Below, piece by piece: positions 16,870-29,200 of a stretch of 64,000 nucleotides of DNA; within the stretch, counting starts at the first letter, position 1, and each line of letters opens with the position of its first letter. Made by a program: the position numbers and the translations under genes. Under the pieces are notes generated by a model. It did not search any database. It worked only from the letters and a program-made list of their open reading frames with translations, and was not told where the DNA came from. The stretch is from Salarias fasciatus (Eukaryota; Chordata; Actinopteri; Blenniiformes; Blenniidae): the NCBI RefSeq assembly GCF_902148845.1, contig NC_043761.1:6647899-6711898 (forward strand), in the 5' to 3' direction.

Positions 16870-17545
16870 CGCTTGTCCTGCTTTGTTTTCCAATGCTCGG
16901 CGAATTTTTCTTTGGCGATGTCGGTCATCCATGCTCCGTTCATTAGTTTATCACATGGTATTAGTCACACAAAAATGCCCCAATTACCCCGGAGGCCGCG
17001 AGGATTTCGCTGACAGTCGCAGAGAACCTCGTGGAGGACCAGTCATCCGGAGACGGCTGGGCAGAGACGAAGGACGAGAGGAGCTGCGGCTTTCTCCTGA
17101 GTATTTTACCTTTTAAATACCCTCTAACTTTAACCCCCCTTCGCATGTTTTCCTCCAGACTTTGCTTTCCTGCACTTCCTGTTCATGTTGATTCCCAGGG
17201 TTGGGGTTTGCTGCATGCTGTTCGAGTGGAGGATACTGCTTTCTAAAGTAATATGTTTCTGTAATCTTAAGCCTTATTACATCAGTGAAGCAGTTAAAGG
17301 CTCCTGCTGTAGAGTTTCCGTTTCTCTGGCAGCTGTTCAGCCAAAGAGGTGACTATTTGACACTGTCTTCATGTTTTAAGTTCATCTAAGTTGCTCCGTT
17401 CCCTCTTTTTCTCATGAATTGTTTATAAATCTGTTTAAACTGCAGTAAAATGCAGTGAAGTCCTCAGAGCCAGTGATGCAGATTCCCTGCAGAGCGGCTG
17501 AACTGTCACTGGTCTGCGTCTCGTGCTGTCTTCCCTCCTCTACAG
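16870..17545 (+). other. Intergenic spacer with probable ada2 5' UTR
   Basis: The compact gap separates the atp6v1e1 poly(A) signal from the first coding exon of ada2. A good acceptor (CCTCTACAG, ending 17545) just upstream of the ada2 start suggests a spliced non-coding first exon somewhere in this interval. I could not place its donor with confidence. Confidence 0.45.
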
Positions 17546-17604
17546 CTGTAAATGACAGCCGTCCTGCTCCTTGGAAGTGGCAGCACCATGCTGTAGCACC
17601 GCCG

Positions 17605-20600
17605 ATGGCGTGCGAGGACATGGCGACTCTCCTGCCCCTCCTGTGGCTTCTGGCGGCGGCCGACGGGATGCCCGACCCCGCTCGGCGCGACCTGCTGATG
17701 CGGGAGGAGGCGTCCAGGCAGACGGGCGGCCGGACGACGCTGACGGCGGCCGAGCAGAAGCTGGACGCGCGCCTCCGTCGCCTGAAGGAGCAGGAGATGT
17801 CGGCAGCATCCTTCCCCCCTGCTGTGCACTTCTTCAAGGCCAAGTCGCTCATCCAGGAGAGCTCAGTGTTCAAAGTGCTGCAGAAGATGCCCAAAGGTGA
17901 GAACACACACTCAGGAGCCCAGAGAATCCCTTATTTATTTGTCTTATGGCATTGAGATGTGTTGTGACTTTTGTATTTATGGTGAATATTTGTATTTGCG
18001 TTGCTGTATGTAGACTTCTCGTGGCTTTTGTATTGATGTCGCAGTTTTTGCAACGGTGGAGACTCAACGTCTCGGTCAAAATTTAATCTGAATCATCTTT
18101 TCAACCACGGGACCAGCTAATTCAGATGACTAAGTTTCATATTAGTGCAGTTATTGTGTCCTTTGAGTCATTTTCAGTAAAAGGTCAGCTGAGTTTCTGG
18201 GAGAAATATGAGCGGAAGTCAGTGACAAAAACTGGAACTTGAGGTTTTGTCTTTAGTAACGGGCTTTTTATTCTCATTTTTCCAGGAGCAGCTCTGCACA
18301 TCCACAGCTCGTCTCTGGTCGGCGTCGACTGGCTGGTGAAAAATGTCACCTACAGGCCGAACTGCTACGTCTGCTACACGTGGGACAACTCGGTGCGCTT
18401 CGTGTTCTCCAGTCGGCAGCCCTTCCCTCGGTGGGACTGCTTCTACTGGCAGCTGGTCCAGACCCTCAGAGACAAGACGGGAGACCCTGCAGGCTTTGAC
18501 TACAGGTCGGGACCAGTCTTTGCTCCCTGAGGCGTTCAAAGAACGGGAATTTAACCTTCGATACGGTGATTTCTTCCCAGTCTGATGCAGCACCTCACGC
18601 TGTTCACCGAGGATCCGGACGGCGAATACCCCAACCAGGATGTCGTGTGGGAGAAGTTCGAGAAGGCCTTCATTGCAGCAGCGGGACTGATCACTCACGC
18701 CCCTGTGCTGCGGGATTACCTCTACCAGGGCCTGCAGGAGCTGCACGACGACAACATCCTGTATCTGGAGCTGAGGAGCGGCCTGTCAAAGGTCCGTGCT
18801 TCAGACCTCGAAGCTCAGTCCTCACTTTCTGTGTTTCTGACGCACGCGCGTCTCTGGAACTTCTCTCTGATGCAGACGTACGAGCTCGATGGGACCGTCC
18901 ACGACAAAGTCTGGACTCTGAAGCTGTTTCAAGAAGTCACGCAGAAATTCATAAAAGATCATCCAGACTTCTTTGGGGCTCGGATCATAATTTCCGTCCA
19001 CAGGTAAAATCAAATGAGGACTATGTTTTCTCTTTCATTTATTTATTTTTTTATGTGGTGACAGACAAACTTTAATTTACTGATCTAAACGAGAATTCCT
19101 GGGATTACAAAGTATTTTTCATGTAAATATTGACAAATATTGAGCTGATTTTGAATTTGAAGTAGATCCTCACAAAGTGCTGTCAAAATGATTATTTGTT
19201 TGCCTTTCTGCTGAAAGTAAATCACTTTACTAGACGATGTGATGATCTGTGGTGACGGTGTCGAGCGGGTTAGAGAGAAGTGGACGTTTTAATGGAGAGG
19301 AGAGGGATGAAGGTGAAATGGTGTTAAAGATGGAGAATAGTGAAGAAGGGTCTCCGTCAGTGTAGTGACACCAGTGAGGGTTAGCGGTTCGAAGAGTTTA
19401 ATTACAACTTAACCAAACAAATGTTATATTTAACTAGACAATTCACGCGGGAATTTAATTCAATTCAAACTTTTGTGTTCTCAACTGAGCTTAGATTAGA
19501 TCCCAGCTGATTACAAAGCAGGATCAAACCCAGGATGAAACCAAATTTACCTGGCTTGATTTGACTTGACATGAAACCTTTGATTAAACCTCCATCTGTC
19601 GAATTCCATCTAATTGAAATATAAGCTTATCTCAAATTCAATTTTAAAAAGTTCCTTCTGAAATCTGTTTCCAACACATTAGAAATAGCTGCCCGGGCAG
19701 AAAGAAATTTCCCCCTTGTGGGACTAATAAAGACTCATTCATTAATTCACATTATCATCAGCATTCGAGTATCTGGCAGTTCGAAGTAGATAATCTGTTT
19801 TGTTTGTTTGTTTCCTGGAGTTCCCGCTGTGTTAATGTCTTCTTATTTCCTGTCTTCTGTGTTTCTGCTTCCTTCAGGGCTCTGGGTGTGTCTGAGGTCA
19901 AAGCAGCTATAAAAGAGGCCATTCAGCTCCAGAGGGATTTCCCAGCGGTGGTGTCGGGGTTCGACATGGTGAGAGATGATCCGACGGGTTCGGGCTTGAC
20001 GGTCATCTTGAAACGGCTGTAACTGACGGGCACGTTTCCCGGACGGCGTCCAGGTTGGCCGGGAGGACAGCGGCAGGACGCTGTGGTACTTCAGAGAGGC
20101 TCTGTCTCTGCCGGCTGAACTCGGAGCCACGCTGCCGTATTTCTTCCACGCAGGCGAAACAGGCGAGTGGATTAAAACCTCCGAACGCTTCGTCAGGTCA
20201 CAACACTTTTTTTTTTTTTTTTTAACTTGTGCTTTAAAATGTATGAGTAGATGACGAAGGCACTGAAGTGGATCAAAACATTCTGGACGCCTTGCTGTTC
20301 GACACCAAGCGCATCGGACACGGCTACGCCCTGGCTCACCATCCGCTCGCCAAGGAGCTGTCCAGGCAGAGGAACGTGGCGGTGGAGCTGTGTCCCATCT
20401 CAAACCAGGTCGGCGTTACTGCGTAACACACGTGGACACATCGCCGTGTGTGTGTGTGTGTGTGTGTAACGCTCAGCGGCTCTGGAGCGCAGGTGCTGAA
20501 GCTGGTGTCGGATCTGAGGAACCATCCCGCCGCCGTGCTGATGTCTGAGGGCCACCCGCTGGTGATCAGCTCCGACGACCCCTCTCTGTTCGGCACCACG

Positions 20601-20919
20601 GGCCTCTCCTACGACTTCTACCAGGCCTTCGTGGGCATCGGGGGGCTGAAGGCCAACCTGGGCACTCTCAAAGAGCTGGCCCTCAACTCCATCAGGTCAG
20701 CTGACCAGTAAAGAGGCGTTTAAAGAAAATGATAATAGATAGTGACCTTGAATAAATGGAAAAACTTAAAAAGAAATCTTTGACAGCTTGGAGGAAACAA
20801 CAGTTAAAGTGGATTTCCGTCTTGTCTGCAGGTACAGCTCGCTGCCGGCTCACGAGAAGGACGTGGCTCAAGCGGCGTGGCAGAGGAAATGGGACGCCTT
20901 CGTCTCAAACTATTCATAA
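17605..20919 (+). CDS. ada2: Adenosine deaminase 2 (secreted; CECR1 family)
   Basis: ADA2 is a secreted dimeric enzyme that deaminates extracellular adenosine and acts as a growth factor. Nine coding exons: 17605-17896, 18286-18505, 18581-18791, 18876-19003, 19878-19968, 20054-20162, 20251-20408, 20493-20695, 20832-20919; total 1500 bases, 499 residues. A signal peptide lies at about residues 6-20 ([16 protein letters not shown]), and an in-frame Met at residue 6 could also start. Zinc and catalytic motifs: HIH (102-104), FFHAGET (His346, Glu349), IGHG (His374), SSDDP (Asp431-432). The residue after HIH is Ser105; human has Asp there. Intron 6 is a GC-AG intron (CAG|GCGAGT), supported by phase. 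Intron 3 (84 bp) has no in-frame stop. The gene is tail-to-tail with galnt8. Teleosts have ada2 paralogues, so the a/b suffix is left open. Confidence 0.95.
19675..19740 (+). mobile_element. LINE/SINE 3' tail fragment
   Basis: The phrase AATTTCCCCCTTGTGGGACT followed by AATAAAG is the typical 3' terminus of widespread fish LINE-derived repeats. It lies in ada2 intron 4. Confidence 0.5.
20443..20467. repeat. (TG)n microsatellite
   Basis: A short TG run fills part of the 84-bp intron 7 of ada2. Confidence 0.85.
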
Positions 20920-21101
20920 GGACCAAACCACAGCGGATCCTGTTTGAACAAACGGACGCGTCTCCGGATCATTAGCAGCTTTTTCATTAGCACCGATTAG
21001 CTGGAGAGTTCAAATGTTTGTAAAGGACGCTCCCAGAAGAATCTAAGAGCCGTCGTGCTTTAAGCGCGTTTGGTCTAACGTGGGAAGGGAGGTACTGTCA
21101 G

Positions 21102-21107
21102 TTTATT
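21102..21107 (-). terminator. Candidate galnt8 polyadenylation signal
   Basis: AATAAA on the minus strand, about 220 bp after the galnt8 stop codon and inside the presumed ada2 3' UTR. Confidence 0.55.
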
Positions 21108-21213
21108 TAAGCTTTAATGAAAACAAGTGATCCATCAGTAGTCGGCTCTATTTAAAGTTCACCGCAGCCAGTCAGTTCAGGCAATTGTGCATTCTATTGT
21201 AAGTGAAACTTAC

Positions 21214-21219
21214 AATAAA
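21214..21219 (+). terminator. ada2 polyadenylation signal
   Basis: AATAAA lies about 295 bp after the ada2 stop. It is beyond the candidate minus-strand signal of galnt8 at 21102-21107, so the two 3' UTRs probably overlap. Confidence 0.65.
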
Positions 21220-21325
21220 AAAAATGAAAAAAAAAACCACATTTAAAAGAAAATCGAGTCACAAGTTTTCCTCTTGTGCAAAAATGAAAGTCTTTTCTGT
21301 ATGTTTGTGAATCCGCCTCCGCTCA

Positions 21326-24300
21326 TTATCGTCCCACGCGGTCTCTGATGACGTGCTGTATGTTCCACCGCTGGCCGCTGCACTGCTGGAGAGCCAGGTG
21401 GTAATCTCCGTTTTCGTCATTCACGATCTCCAGACATCTCTTCGTCTCTCGGTTCTGGATCTGTCCTCCCTGTGAGGGCAGAAACAGGAGAGGGTATTTT
21501 CAGATAAATTTACAAAAAGCTGAACATTGTCCTCCTATACGACATTTTTGGATGTCTCTGTTTCATTAAGTGAAAAAGTTAATTTTCCAATTTCTGTTAT
21601 AACTTTATAAAGTCTAACAAAATTACAAAATTGTCCCATTTGATCACCTCCAGTGCCGCATTAACCAATCATTCTGCAAGGACTGCACATCAAAACCAAT
21701 GAAAGTCCATAAAAACCTTTTTGTTTGGTTGGCAGTCATCAAAGGATGAAAACACATGGTTATAACAGAACTATATTGGACAAATCTTGTATTTAATAAT
21801 AGAAATGTCACTTTTTTTCACCCAGTAATACCAACAGTGATTAACGTTAATATAAGAGTCAAATGTCTTAACAGGATGTCGAAGGAGAGATGCTGACCGG
21901 ATTAAAATCCCACAGTAAGTGGAACTTCTTCTTCTTGGCCTTTCTGCACTCGTACAGGCCCGGATGGAATCCGGGTCCGGGGTCCACCAGGCAGCGGTTA
22001 CTGCCGTACTTCTGAGATTCGATCATTCCGATGTAAAGATGTCCATGAGCGCGGTAGTAGCACGTCTTCAGCACAGATTTAGAAAACAAAAAAACAAATT
22101 GATTTCCAAATGTTTAAAATCGGAGTCAAACTGTGTGGAAAGATTCTACCTCAGCTTACCTGCGAGAGGAGAAAGTGGCATTCGTACAAGATGGGCTTGT
22201 TCCCTGGGACGGGGCCTTGGTCCAAGCACAGATCTGGACTCAGATCGTTTCTCAGCTGCCGGGAGAAGAAATAACTCGAGATTATCTGAGTGAACCTCAT
22301 TCATTCAGCAGAGTCTGAAATTTAAATCTTCAAAGATGTAGCCCCGGATTTTGTTTTTGTTTATTTTGGCGCAGCCTACAAATTTTCCAGCTCATCCCAA
22401 GTGAAATCAGACTGATTTGAATTTGGTTCCTGAACTGCAATGAGTTTTTTAAAGATGATGGACCGGGAGTCTGGTGACAATATTTCAGACTTACAGCTCC
22501 ATAACCGAAGAGGTCGAGTTGCGGGTCCAGCATGGGGTAAACGTTGTCCAGGTACCACTTGAAGGGCTTACAGTTGAGTTTTTCTCGCAGCTTCTTCCTC
22601 TCCGACACATCCCCAATGTCTATCCCGTGATTCTGGGGGAGGAATAAGGTCATAAGTTCATCTCTGAAATGAGGGCTTTACACCGTGTGAGTGGTTTGAC
22701 GCCCGTTCGTACCTCAGGAGGAAGGCCCCAGGCCACGTTGACGTTGTACTTGTACTCATCCAGCCACACCTCTGCCACCCTCAGCGCGTTCCGCTTCATG
22801 GTGTCGCTCAGGTCCGGGAGGTAAGGCTTCGTCCATCGCTCGATGTGCGCGATCCTGGAGCAAGGTATGACTTCGATGCTTCCCCCACACAGCCACACCT
22901 GAGCAGGACATCATCGGTCAGAGCAGGTACGCTAACAGGATCGGGATCTCCAGCCTGAAAAGCCACACGATCTCACCCGGATGCCGAGCTCCACGTTTTC
23001 CCCTCCGTAAATCTTCATCCCCCCGTCCAGGCTGCCGATCTCGCCGAAGAACTTGCGATCGGCGACAAGTATCCCCATGATGGAGGGGCTCCTGGGGACA
23101 GAGGAAAATACCCAACGTTTCACAAAATTGTTCAACAATGACAGAATCTATTTATCAAGCATTGTCAAAGCCTCTCCTTCAGGTTGTGCCTCTTACTTGC
23201 CGGGCAGCGAGTCGTCTTTCATGGCGTACCACTCGGGCTTGAAGGACTCGTAGATGCACCACATGGCCCAGTTGAAGGCGTCGGCTGCAGGTGTGTACAT
23301 GGTCAGCTCCAAGTCATCGAAGTTGACTCTGTCAAAGACGGGAGTCAACACGACGGTGCGGTCCTCCTTGATCCGAGCCAACAGCGGCTCCGCCCTGAAC
23401 ACACACACCGGCCGTTTAACACTCAGTCAAACAGGAAGACGGCGCTTCGGGCCGCTCGCCGTCCCAACCCACCACTGCACGTGCACTTCTATGTGAGCGT
23501 CCAAGATGGCCACCACGTCCCCCGTGGCTATCCCCCACCCCGAGAGCCGGGCCCGCGTGAGGCCGAGCTGCTCCGGGTGCCGCAGCCTCCTCACCAGGCC
23601 GGGACGCTCCTCCTCCACGGCCTGCAGGTATCTGTCCAGCTTGTCCATCAAATCCTCTGCAGGGCAGAAAACGGTTTATTACACCAACTGGATTCTGGGT
23701 TTTCAATTCATCCAACCTGATTCTGATACTGTCGATACCACGACTACCACTGCGATCTGGATACAGTCAAAGTTACCGTTGCTGCTGTGGTCGTCCACCA
23801 GGATGATCTCCTTCAGCAGGCGAGCCGGCGTCTTGTCCATGATGCTGCGGACGGCTCGCTTGATGACCGACAGAGCCTCGTCCAGGTAGATCAACACGAC
23901 GCTCAGCGTCGGCAGGTCCTGGGGATATTTCTTCTCTAAACACCTGAGAGGTGACATTTCACAGTAAGATGGCTGTTAAAGCGATGGCTTCAGAGGTCGG
24001 GGGGATTCACCTGGGGCTCCTGGTGTCCTGGATCTCCCTGTTGATGGGCAGCCTGTCGCTGAGGAAGGCGTTGTAGCCGTATCTCTGGAAGAGCTCCTCG
24101 GCCTCCTTCTGCTCCTCCTCGGACAGATGATCGCCCCACTTGTAGAACAGGGCCGAGTTCGGGTACAGCTTCTTCACCGCAGAAACCGGATCCTTCTTTT
24201 CAAGTTTATTCATCAGCCTGACTGCAAATAACAGAGACCACAAACCCTTCAGTCATTTTATTGACTAATTTTTTTCTGAGTCAACCTTTAAACATAAAGC

Positions 24301-24966
24301 AGAAGGATGCGTGGTATTATCGGCGTTAATATCTGTCAGATAAGCAGAATGTATTGCACCGATCAAATCAGTTTAATTAGAGTGTAGTCAGGACATGTTT
24401 TCATATTTCAGATTTAGACTATTCAACTTATAAAACCTTGTTAAGGTATTTTTGATTTGTGATTTAAAAACTTTGCAGGTTAAACTGTAATTTCATGGTG
24501 GTTCTAGCTACAAGTTTTAAAAGTTAGTCTAAAACTAACACTGTTATTCAACTGCATTGGTTTTGTATTTTGCCTGAACTCCTCACAGATGTTCAGAGGA
24601 TAAACACACAGCTGAAGTCTTCTTCATAGAAAAATAGAGAGAAATGGTATTTCTATCTGGGAGCAACTTGAATCTTATCCACGGCAGATTATAAAGAAAC
24701 GTCGAGTGATGCTATGTTCAACCTTTGACTCAAATCATCAAATCAGTTCACTGACAGAAACCTTTGGACTCACTCAGTGTGTCGATGTTTCCCTCCATCT
24801 TCTCCATCCTCTTCAGCAGGTCCTGCCCTGAGATGGACTCATTGAGGTGGGCTCTCTGGAGTCTCTCCGAGTGGGTGTGGAACTCCTGTTTGATGGAGCT
24901 GAGGTACAACGAGGCCGATGCCAGCGCGAAGACGAGCACTGATCCTTTCATATAAGCAGATCTCAT
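21326..24966 (-). CDS. galnt8: Polypeptide N-acetylgalactosaminyltransferase 8
   Basis: A type II Golgi membrane enzyme of the GALNT family, which starts mucin-type O-glycosylation by moving GalNAc from UDP-GalNAc to Ser/Thr. Eleven exons (minus): 24774-24966, 24011-24221, 23777-23943, 23473-23656, 23197-23394, 22977-23091, 22713-22898, 22495-22632, 22160-22255, 21898-22065, 21326-21469; total 1800 bases, 599 residues. The membrane anchor is at about residues 8-24 ([15 protein letters not shown]), followed by a stem. The GT-A catalytic core has [10 protein letters not shown], the metal-binding DAH (243-245), YGGENVEL (346-353) and His374 in RIAHIE. A ricin-type lectin domain occupies about 460-599 and ends with a QRW (QxW) repeat. 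Ile after DAH, where GALNT1-type enzymes have Cys, fits the GALNT8/9/17/18 subgroup. The number 8 rests on linkage to rad51ap1, fgf6 and fgf23, as in human 12p13. Confidence 0.92.
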
Positions 24967-25890
24967 CCTGTTGCTGCTCCGCAGGCCTCGCTGTGCCTCA
25001 CAGCGCCAAGAGAGGCCGAGGAAGTCCTTCCTCCACCTGTTTATTCAGGTGATCTCCCACGCACGCACACCGACGCAGCGCCCGTGTCTGATCCCGTCTT
25101 CTTCAGGTGCATTGAGTGTTCTCCAGCCGTGGTTTGGACTGCTGCCACCGCTTCACTCCATCGCAGCTGGGATCAGCAGGCGCCGGGAGGAGGGAAAGCC
25201 AGCAGGACCTGGACTACAAGACAAGTCAAACCAGTCATTTACAAGAGAATTCAACATATTTTATCATAACAAAAAACTGATTTATTCAATATATTTATTG
25301 TAGTCTAGTCAAGCAGCAGTTTAACAACGCAATCTGACTTGTGCAGTCAGAACAGAGCATGTTAGGTAGCTGTTAAGCATCAGCATTGACTGAACTGTAC
25401 TCCGAATACTGTTTATCACCCCAGTAACATCCAGATGAAACACACCTGTGCGTATTCCAAACATCTGTAGTTACCTCATACTCAAACATACTGTGATAGA
25501 TACAGAGAAGAACATTTTTTTCCTCATTAAAATAATGTTGACTCAGCTGAGCTTCATCCACTGTAACCATCTGATCACAACATGTTGGTTTTTCCTTCAA
25601 TGTTTGAAACGCTTCACTCACCCGTTATCCGTCCGTCCAAAGATGTTCGGCATCTCATGAGAGGCACATCCTTGATTTTCTTTACTACGATTTAAGGTGA
25701 AAATACTGCATATAATGCTTGGACTTGGAAAGGTGCACAGGTCAAATGTCTTCTACATAAAAGCTGCCTGGCTTTATGAAGGTATCTTTGTCTTTTCTTA
25801 CTAACACACATCGTTAACACACGCACCTCTGGAATAAAACTAACATGCAAAACACAGATGTAGATAATAAAACTGGGTCCAGGTCAAGTG
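24967..25890. other. galnt8-rad51ap1 intergenic spacer
   Basis: A short spacer holds the presumed galnt8 promoter at its left and the rad51ap1 3' region at its right. I see no clear TATA box, repeat or further coding exon. Confidence 0.5.
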
Positions 25891-25899
25891 ACTTTAAAT

Positions 25900-25905
25900 T
25901 TTATT
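25900..25905 (-). terminator. Candidate rad51ap1 polyadenylation signal
   Basis: AATAAA on the minus strand about 350 bp after the rad51ap1 stop. Confidence 0.5.
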
Positions 25906-26252
25906 TTCTATTTATATACAGAATATACAATGTTAGCACACAAATTTAAAATGTGGGAAAATATGCCTTGAATGACGTTAGATGTTATGGAGATACAACT
26001 AAAACTAAGAAACCTGATGTGAACTTGCTGCAGCGAAGCAAAAGAAATAAATGATTTCAGTCTGTGGATTCAGTGATCACTTCCTGAAACTTGTGCTTGG
26101 CAGGGAGACCTGAAGAGAGTCAGGTGGAGAAGACAACTGATCCAGCGGAGTTATGCAGTAAAAAAGGAAATGCTTATTTACACAAAAAAAAATCTGCTCA
26201 GAAAAAAAAAAAAAAAAAAAAAAAACAACCCAGAAGAGCAGCAATAGTCCAC

Positions 26253-29200
26253 TCAGTGACTGGCAACACTGGGGTGAAGAGGTTTGACTCGAACGAGGCG
26301 CGACAGTCCGAGCCGCAGACCCTGACCGGGAGACGGTCCTGCTGGACGCTGGCAGGATGTGGGACTTTTACCGATCTGAGCTGGAAGACAGAAAAGCCCT
26401 GAGTTTACTATACATACTGGAGTTCATTTATCTAAACTACTAAGCTTTATGCACGTGATTTTAGCAAATTTTTGTTTGAAGATTAGTGATAACTACCCTG
26501 TAGGTCATTTTGAACAAAATTGGACTAAAAGTTAACATTATTTTCTTTATCCTTTGTGTATGTTGACCACAATGATGTGAAATTCAATTTGCCGAATTTC
26601 CTTCTGATGAAAATAATTGTAGTGCTTAAAGTCTTTGAGATAAGTTCTATATATGAGTCGGGTGTCGACACTTTCACCTGTTTTCAAACCTCCTTTTTCT
26701 TCCAGTTTCTCGGCAGGTTGTGATTTTTTTAGTGAGGTTGTTTACTCTGCGATTCAAATGCATGAGACAGTCTCGAGCGACACGCAAGTGATCGTTGGAG
26801 TAAATGCGGACACTAAAAATGTCAGCATGTGCTTATTTTGATGTTGTGGTGCAACTGAAGCCCATACTGTTACGACCAATGACGAAAGAAAAAAGTTTTC
26901 TGAAAGGAAAACTCAAAAATGACATTTAATCATGGTGTACCTGGTGGGTTCCACTTTGGCACTCTGCCCCCTGCTGGGCTCACAGACACTGAAGGCTTCG
27001 ACGTGGGAACGGCAGAGGATGAAACGGATCTTCTGGGTGCAGGCTTGGCTGACGGAGGACTTCTAACCGGGGTGGAAGCTGCTGAGAGAAGAAGTCATTG
27101 TCGTTACAGTGGCTGAGTGAAATTCAAACAACATCTGGAGGCTAAACTGACGACGGGACGCACCTGCTGATTTGGACTTCGATGGCTTCGACGGCCGCTT
27201 TGCTTTGTTAGCAGCAGGACTAGTTTTCGGTTTCTCACTCTTGCTTATCTTCTCCTTTTTCTTAGTCTTGCTGGTTTTCTTTACTGTGAACTCCTCTTCG
27301 TCACTCTCATCTGGTTCGCTGAAGTCTTCATCGCTTTCTGAATCTGCAGAAGATGTATTTTTATTATTCAAGTAGAACAAAAGTTAAAGCAAAAATAGCA
27401 AACATATTTCAAAGAGCAATGTAAACCTGGAGTCAGTTTGGGTTCATAATCATCATCTTCATCCTTTTTCTTCGGCTCTTCTGTCTTTTTTTGTCCCTTC
27501 TTTGGATTCTCTGATGTGATTTTGTCCAGACCTGAAAGAAAAATGAATAACAAACAGGTAAAAACACGACTAACTTAAAATTCATGATTTGGTGCAATAA
27601 AGAAGTCCAGAGTGAAGAAGACACACTTACCCAACACTTCACTATCCACGCTGCAGTTAGACCTTAGTAAAGATGAAGGATCTGCATTTTCACCCGATGG
27701 CAGCTCAACTGTGTTCTCTGCTTGATAAAATTAACAACAAATCAACTTCAAAATGTAACATTATAAACATTATTCTGATTTTTCATTCCAGAACTGAATC
27801 TTACCTTTATTTGTGTCAGACGGCTCCTTTTCTAGACCAGTATCATTGAGCATGGAGAGTGTAATGGCTGCTTCCAGATCTCTTTCAAGCAGTTTTTCAT
27901 CCAGAGGTTTTCTGTGAAAATTCATTTGTCAACAGGAAAATGGTAAATTGGAACAGAAACAGTAAATCACTAAAGATAACCTCATAGTCACAACATGTTT
28001 AATAGCATTTTTCTTTAATAATTTTCAAATAAGCTGGACCAATAAAACTAATGTAACTAATGTATAACTAATAATACTCCTCAGTTTTAGTATCCTGCTC
28101 TCTTTTTTAAATCATTTTGCAGTCACTGAAAACAGAAAAGTCTGTCAAAAGTGTTTCTATTACAACAATGTTGCCTGATTTCGGCAGACTTTCGGTGACA
28201 TGTTGTCAAAAGATTTGTCCTGACAGTATGGATTTGATGCTAATGTTACCTTATTAGTAAATAGGTTGTGCGTTTTCATTACTGATGTCTTTGTTGAGGC
28301 CTCTGTGTTGTAATTGTACCAAAACACTGACATGCAAATACATTGAAAACAGCTGTTACTTTTATTGAACACTGAAAATCAGAAGTTTTCTTAGTATTTG
28401 TCAATTCAATTACACTTTGAAAAGTTGTCTCATGGGCTGGATTGGACTCTCGGGCAACCAGTTCAGCTCAGGAACCTAACTGATAGCGCTTATTAAGTTT
28501 ATTTCCTTCAGGATGCAGGAATTAAAGGATTACCAGACTGTAATTCCTTTTACGGTTCAGAATCAGTTATGGACATATGAGAAAAGTTGTTGAATCTCAG
28601 AAGAAAATGTGCATCAAATGGTCAAATCTGTTGTGCACGGACCGGATTGTTTCTAGTGTTGTGCTTTAAGTGTTTAAATGAGTAGTTTAAGAAAAGCTTG
28701 CATCTTATGGTTTTTAATATCACAACTACCTCCTTCACTTCAAGTACTTATTGCTCTAAAAAACAAGCACTGCATGGTATTAAGTCCAGTTTTATATGAC
28801 TGCAATAAAGCAACAATAAGTTCATTTCTGAACGCTGAGATACAACAAGAAGTTGCCTTGACAGTGCCAACTGAAAAAAATCCATCAGTCAGGGTGACTG
28901 AGATGATTGTCACTCACCTGCTTTTCTGACTTTGTGAGGCCTGTGAGTTGGTTTCTTGACTGAGGGATTTGCTGGATGACTGCTTGTGCTCCCTTTTCGG
29001 GTCCTCCTTGGCCTTTTTGTTTGGTGGTGCCTTCACAACCGCAAAATCCTCATCTGTCATAGAACGACAACAAAACAATGGAAACATATTTGTTAATGGA
29101 GCAGGGAGGGGTGTTTATACAGGTTTTATGTCTCAACCTGAGGATGCATTCAGTGTGCATTGGACAGCAGCCATGTAATGACTGTTTTCTTCACATTAGT

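Noticed and set aside
23184-23720. 178-codon forward frame across galnt8 exons
   Set aside because: It runs through minus-strand exons and introns of galnt8 and has no independent support.
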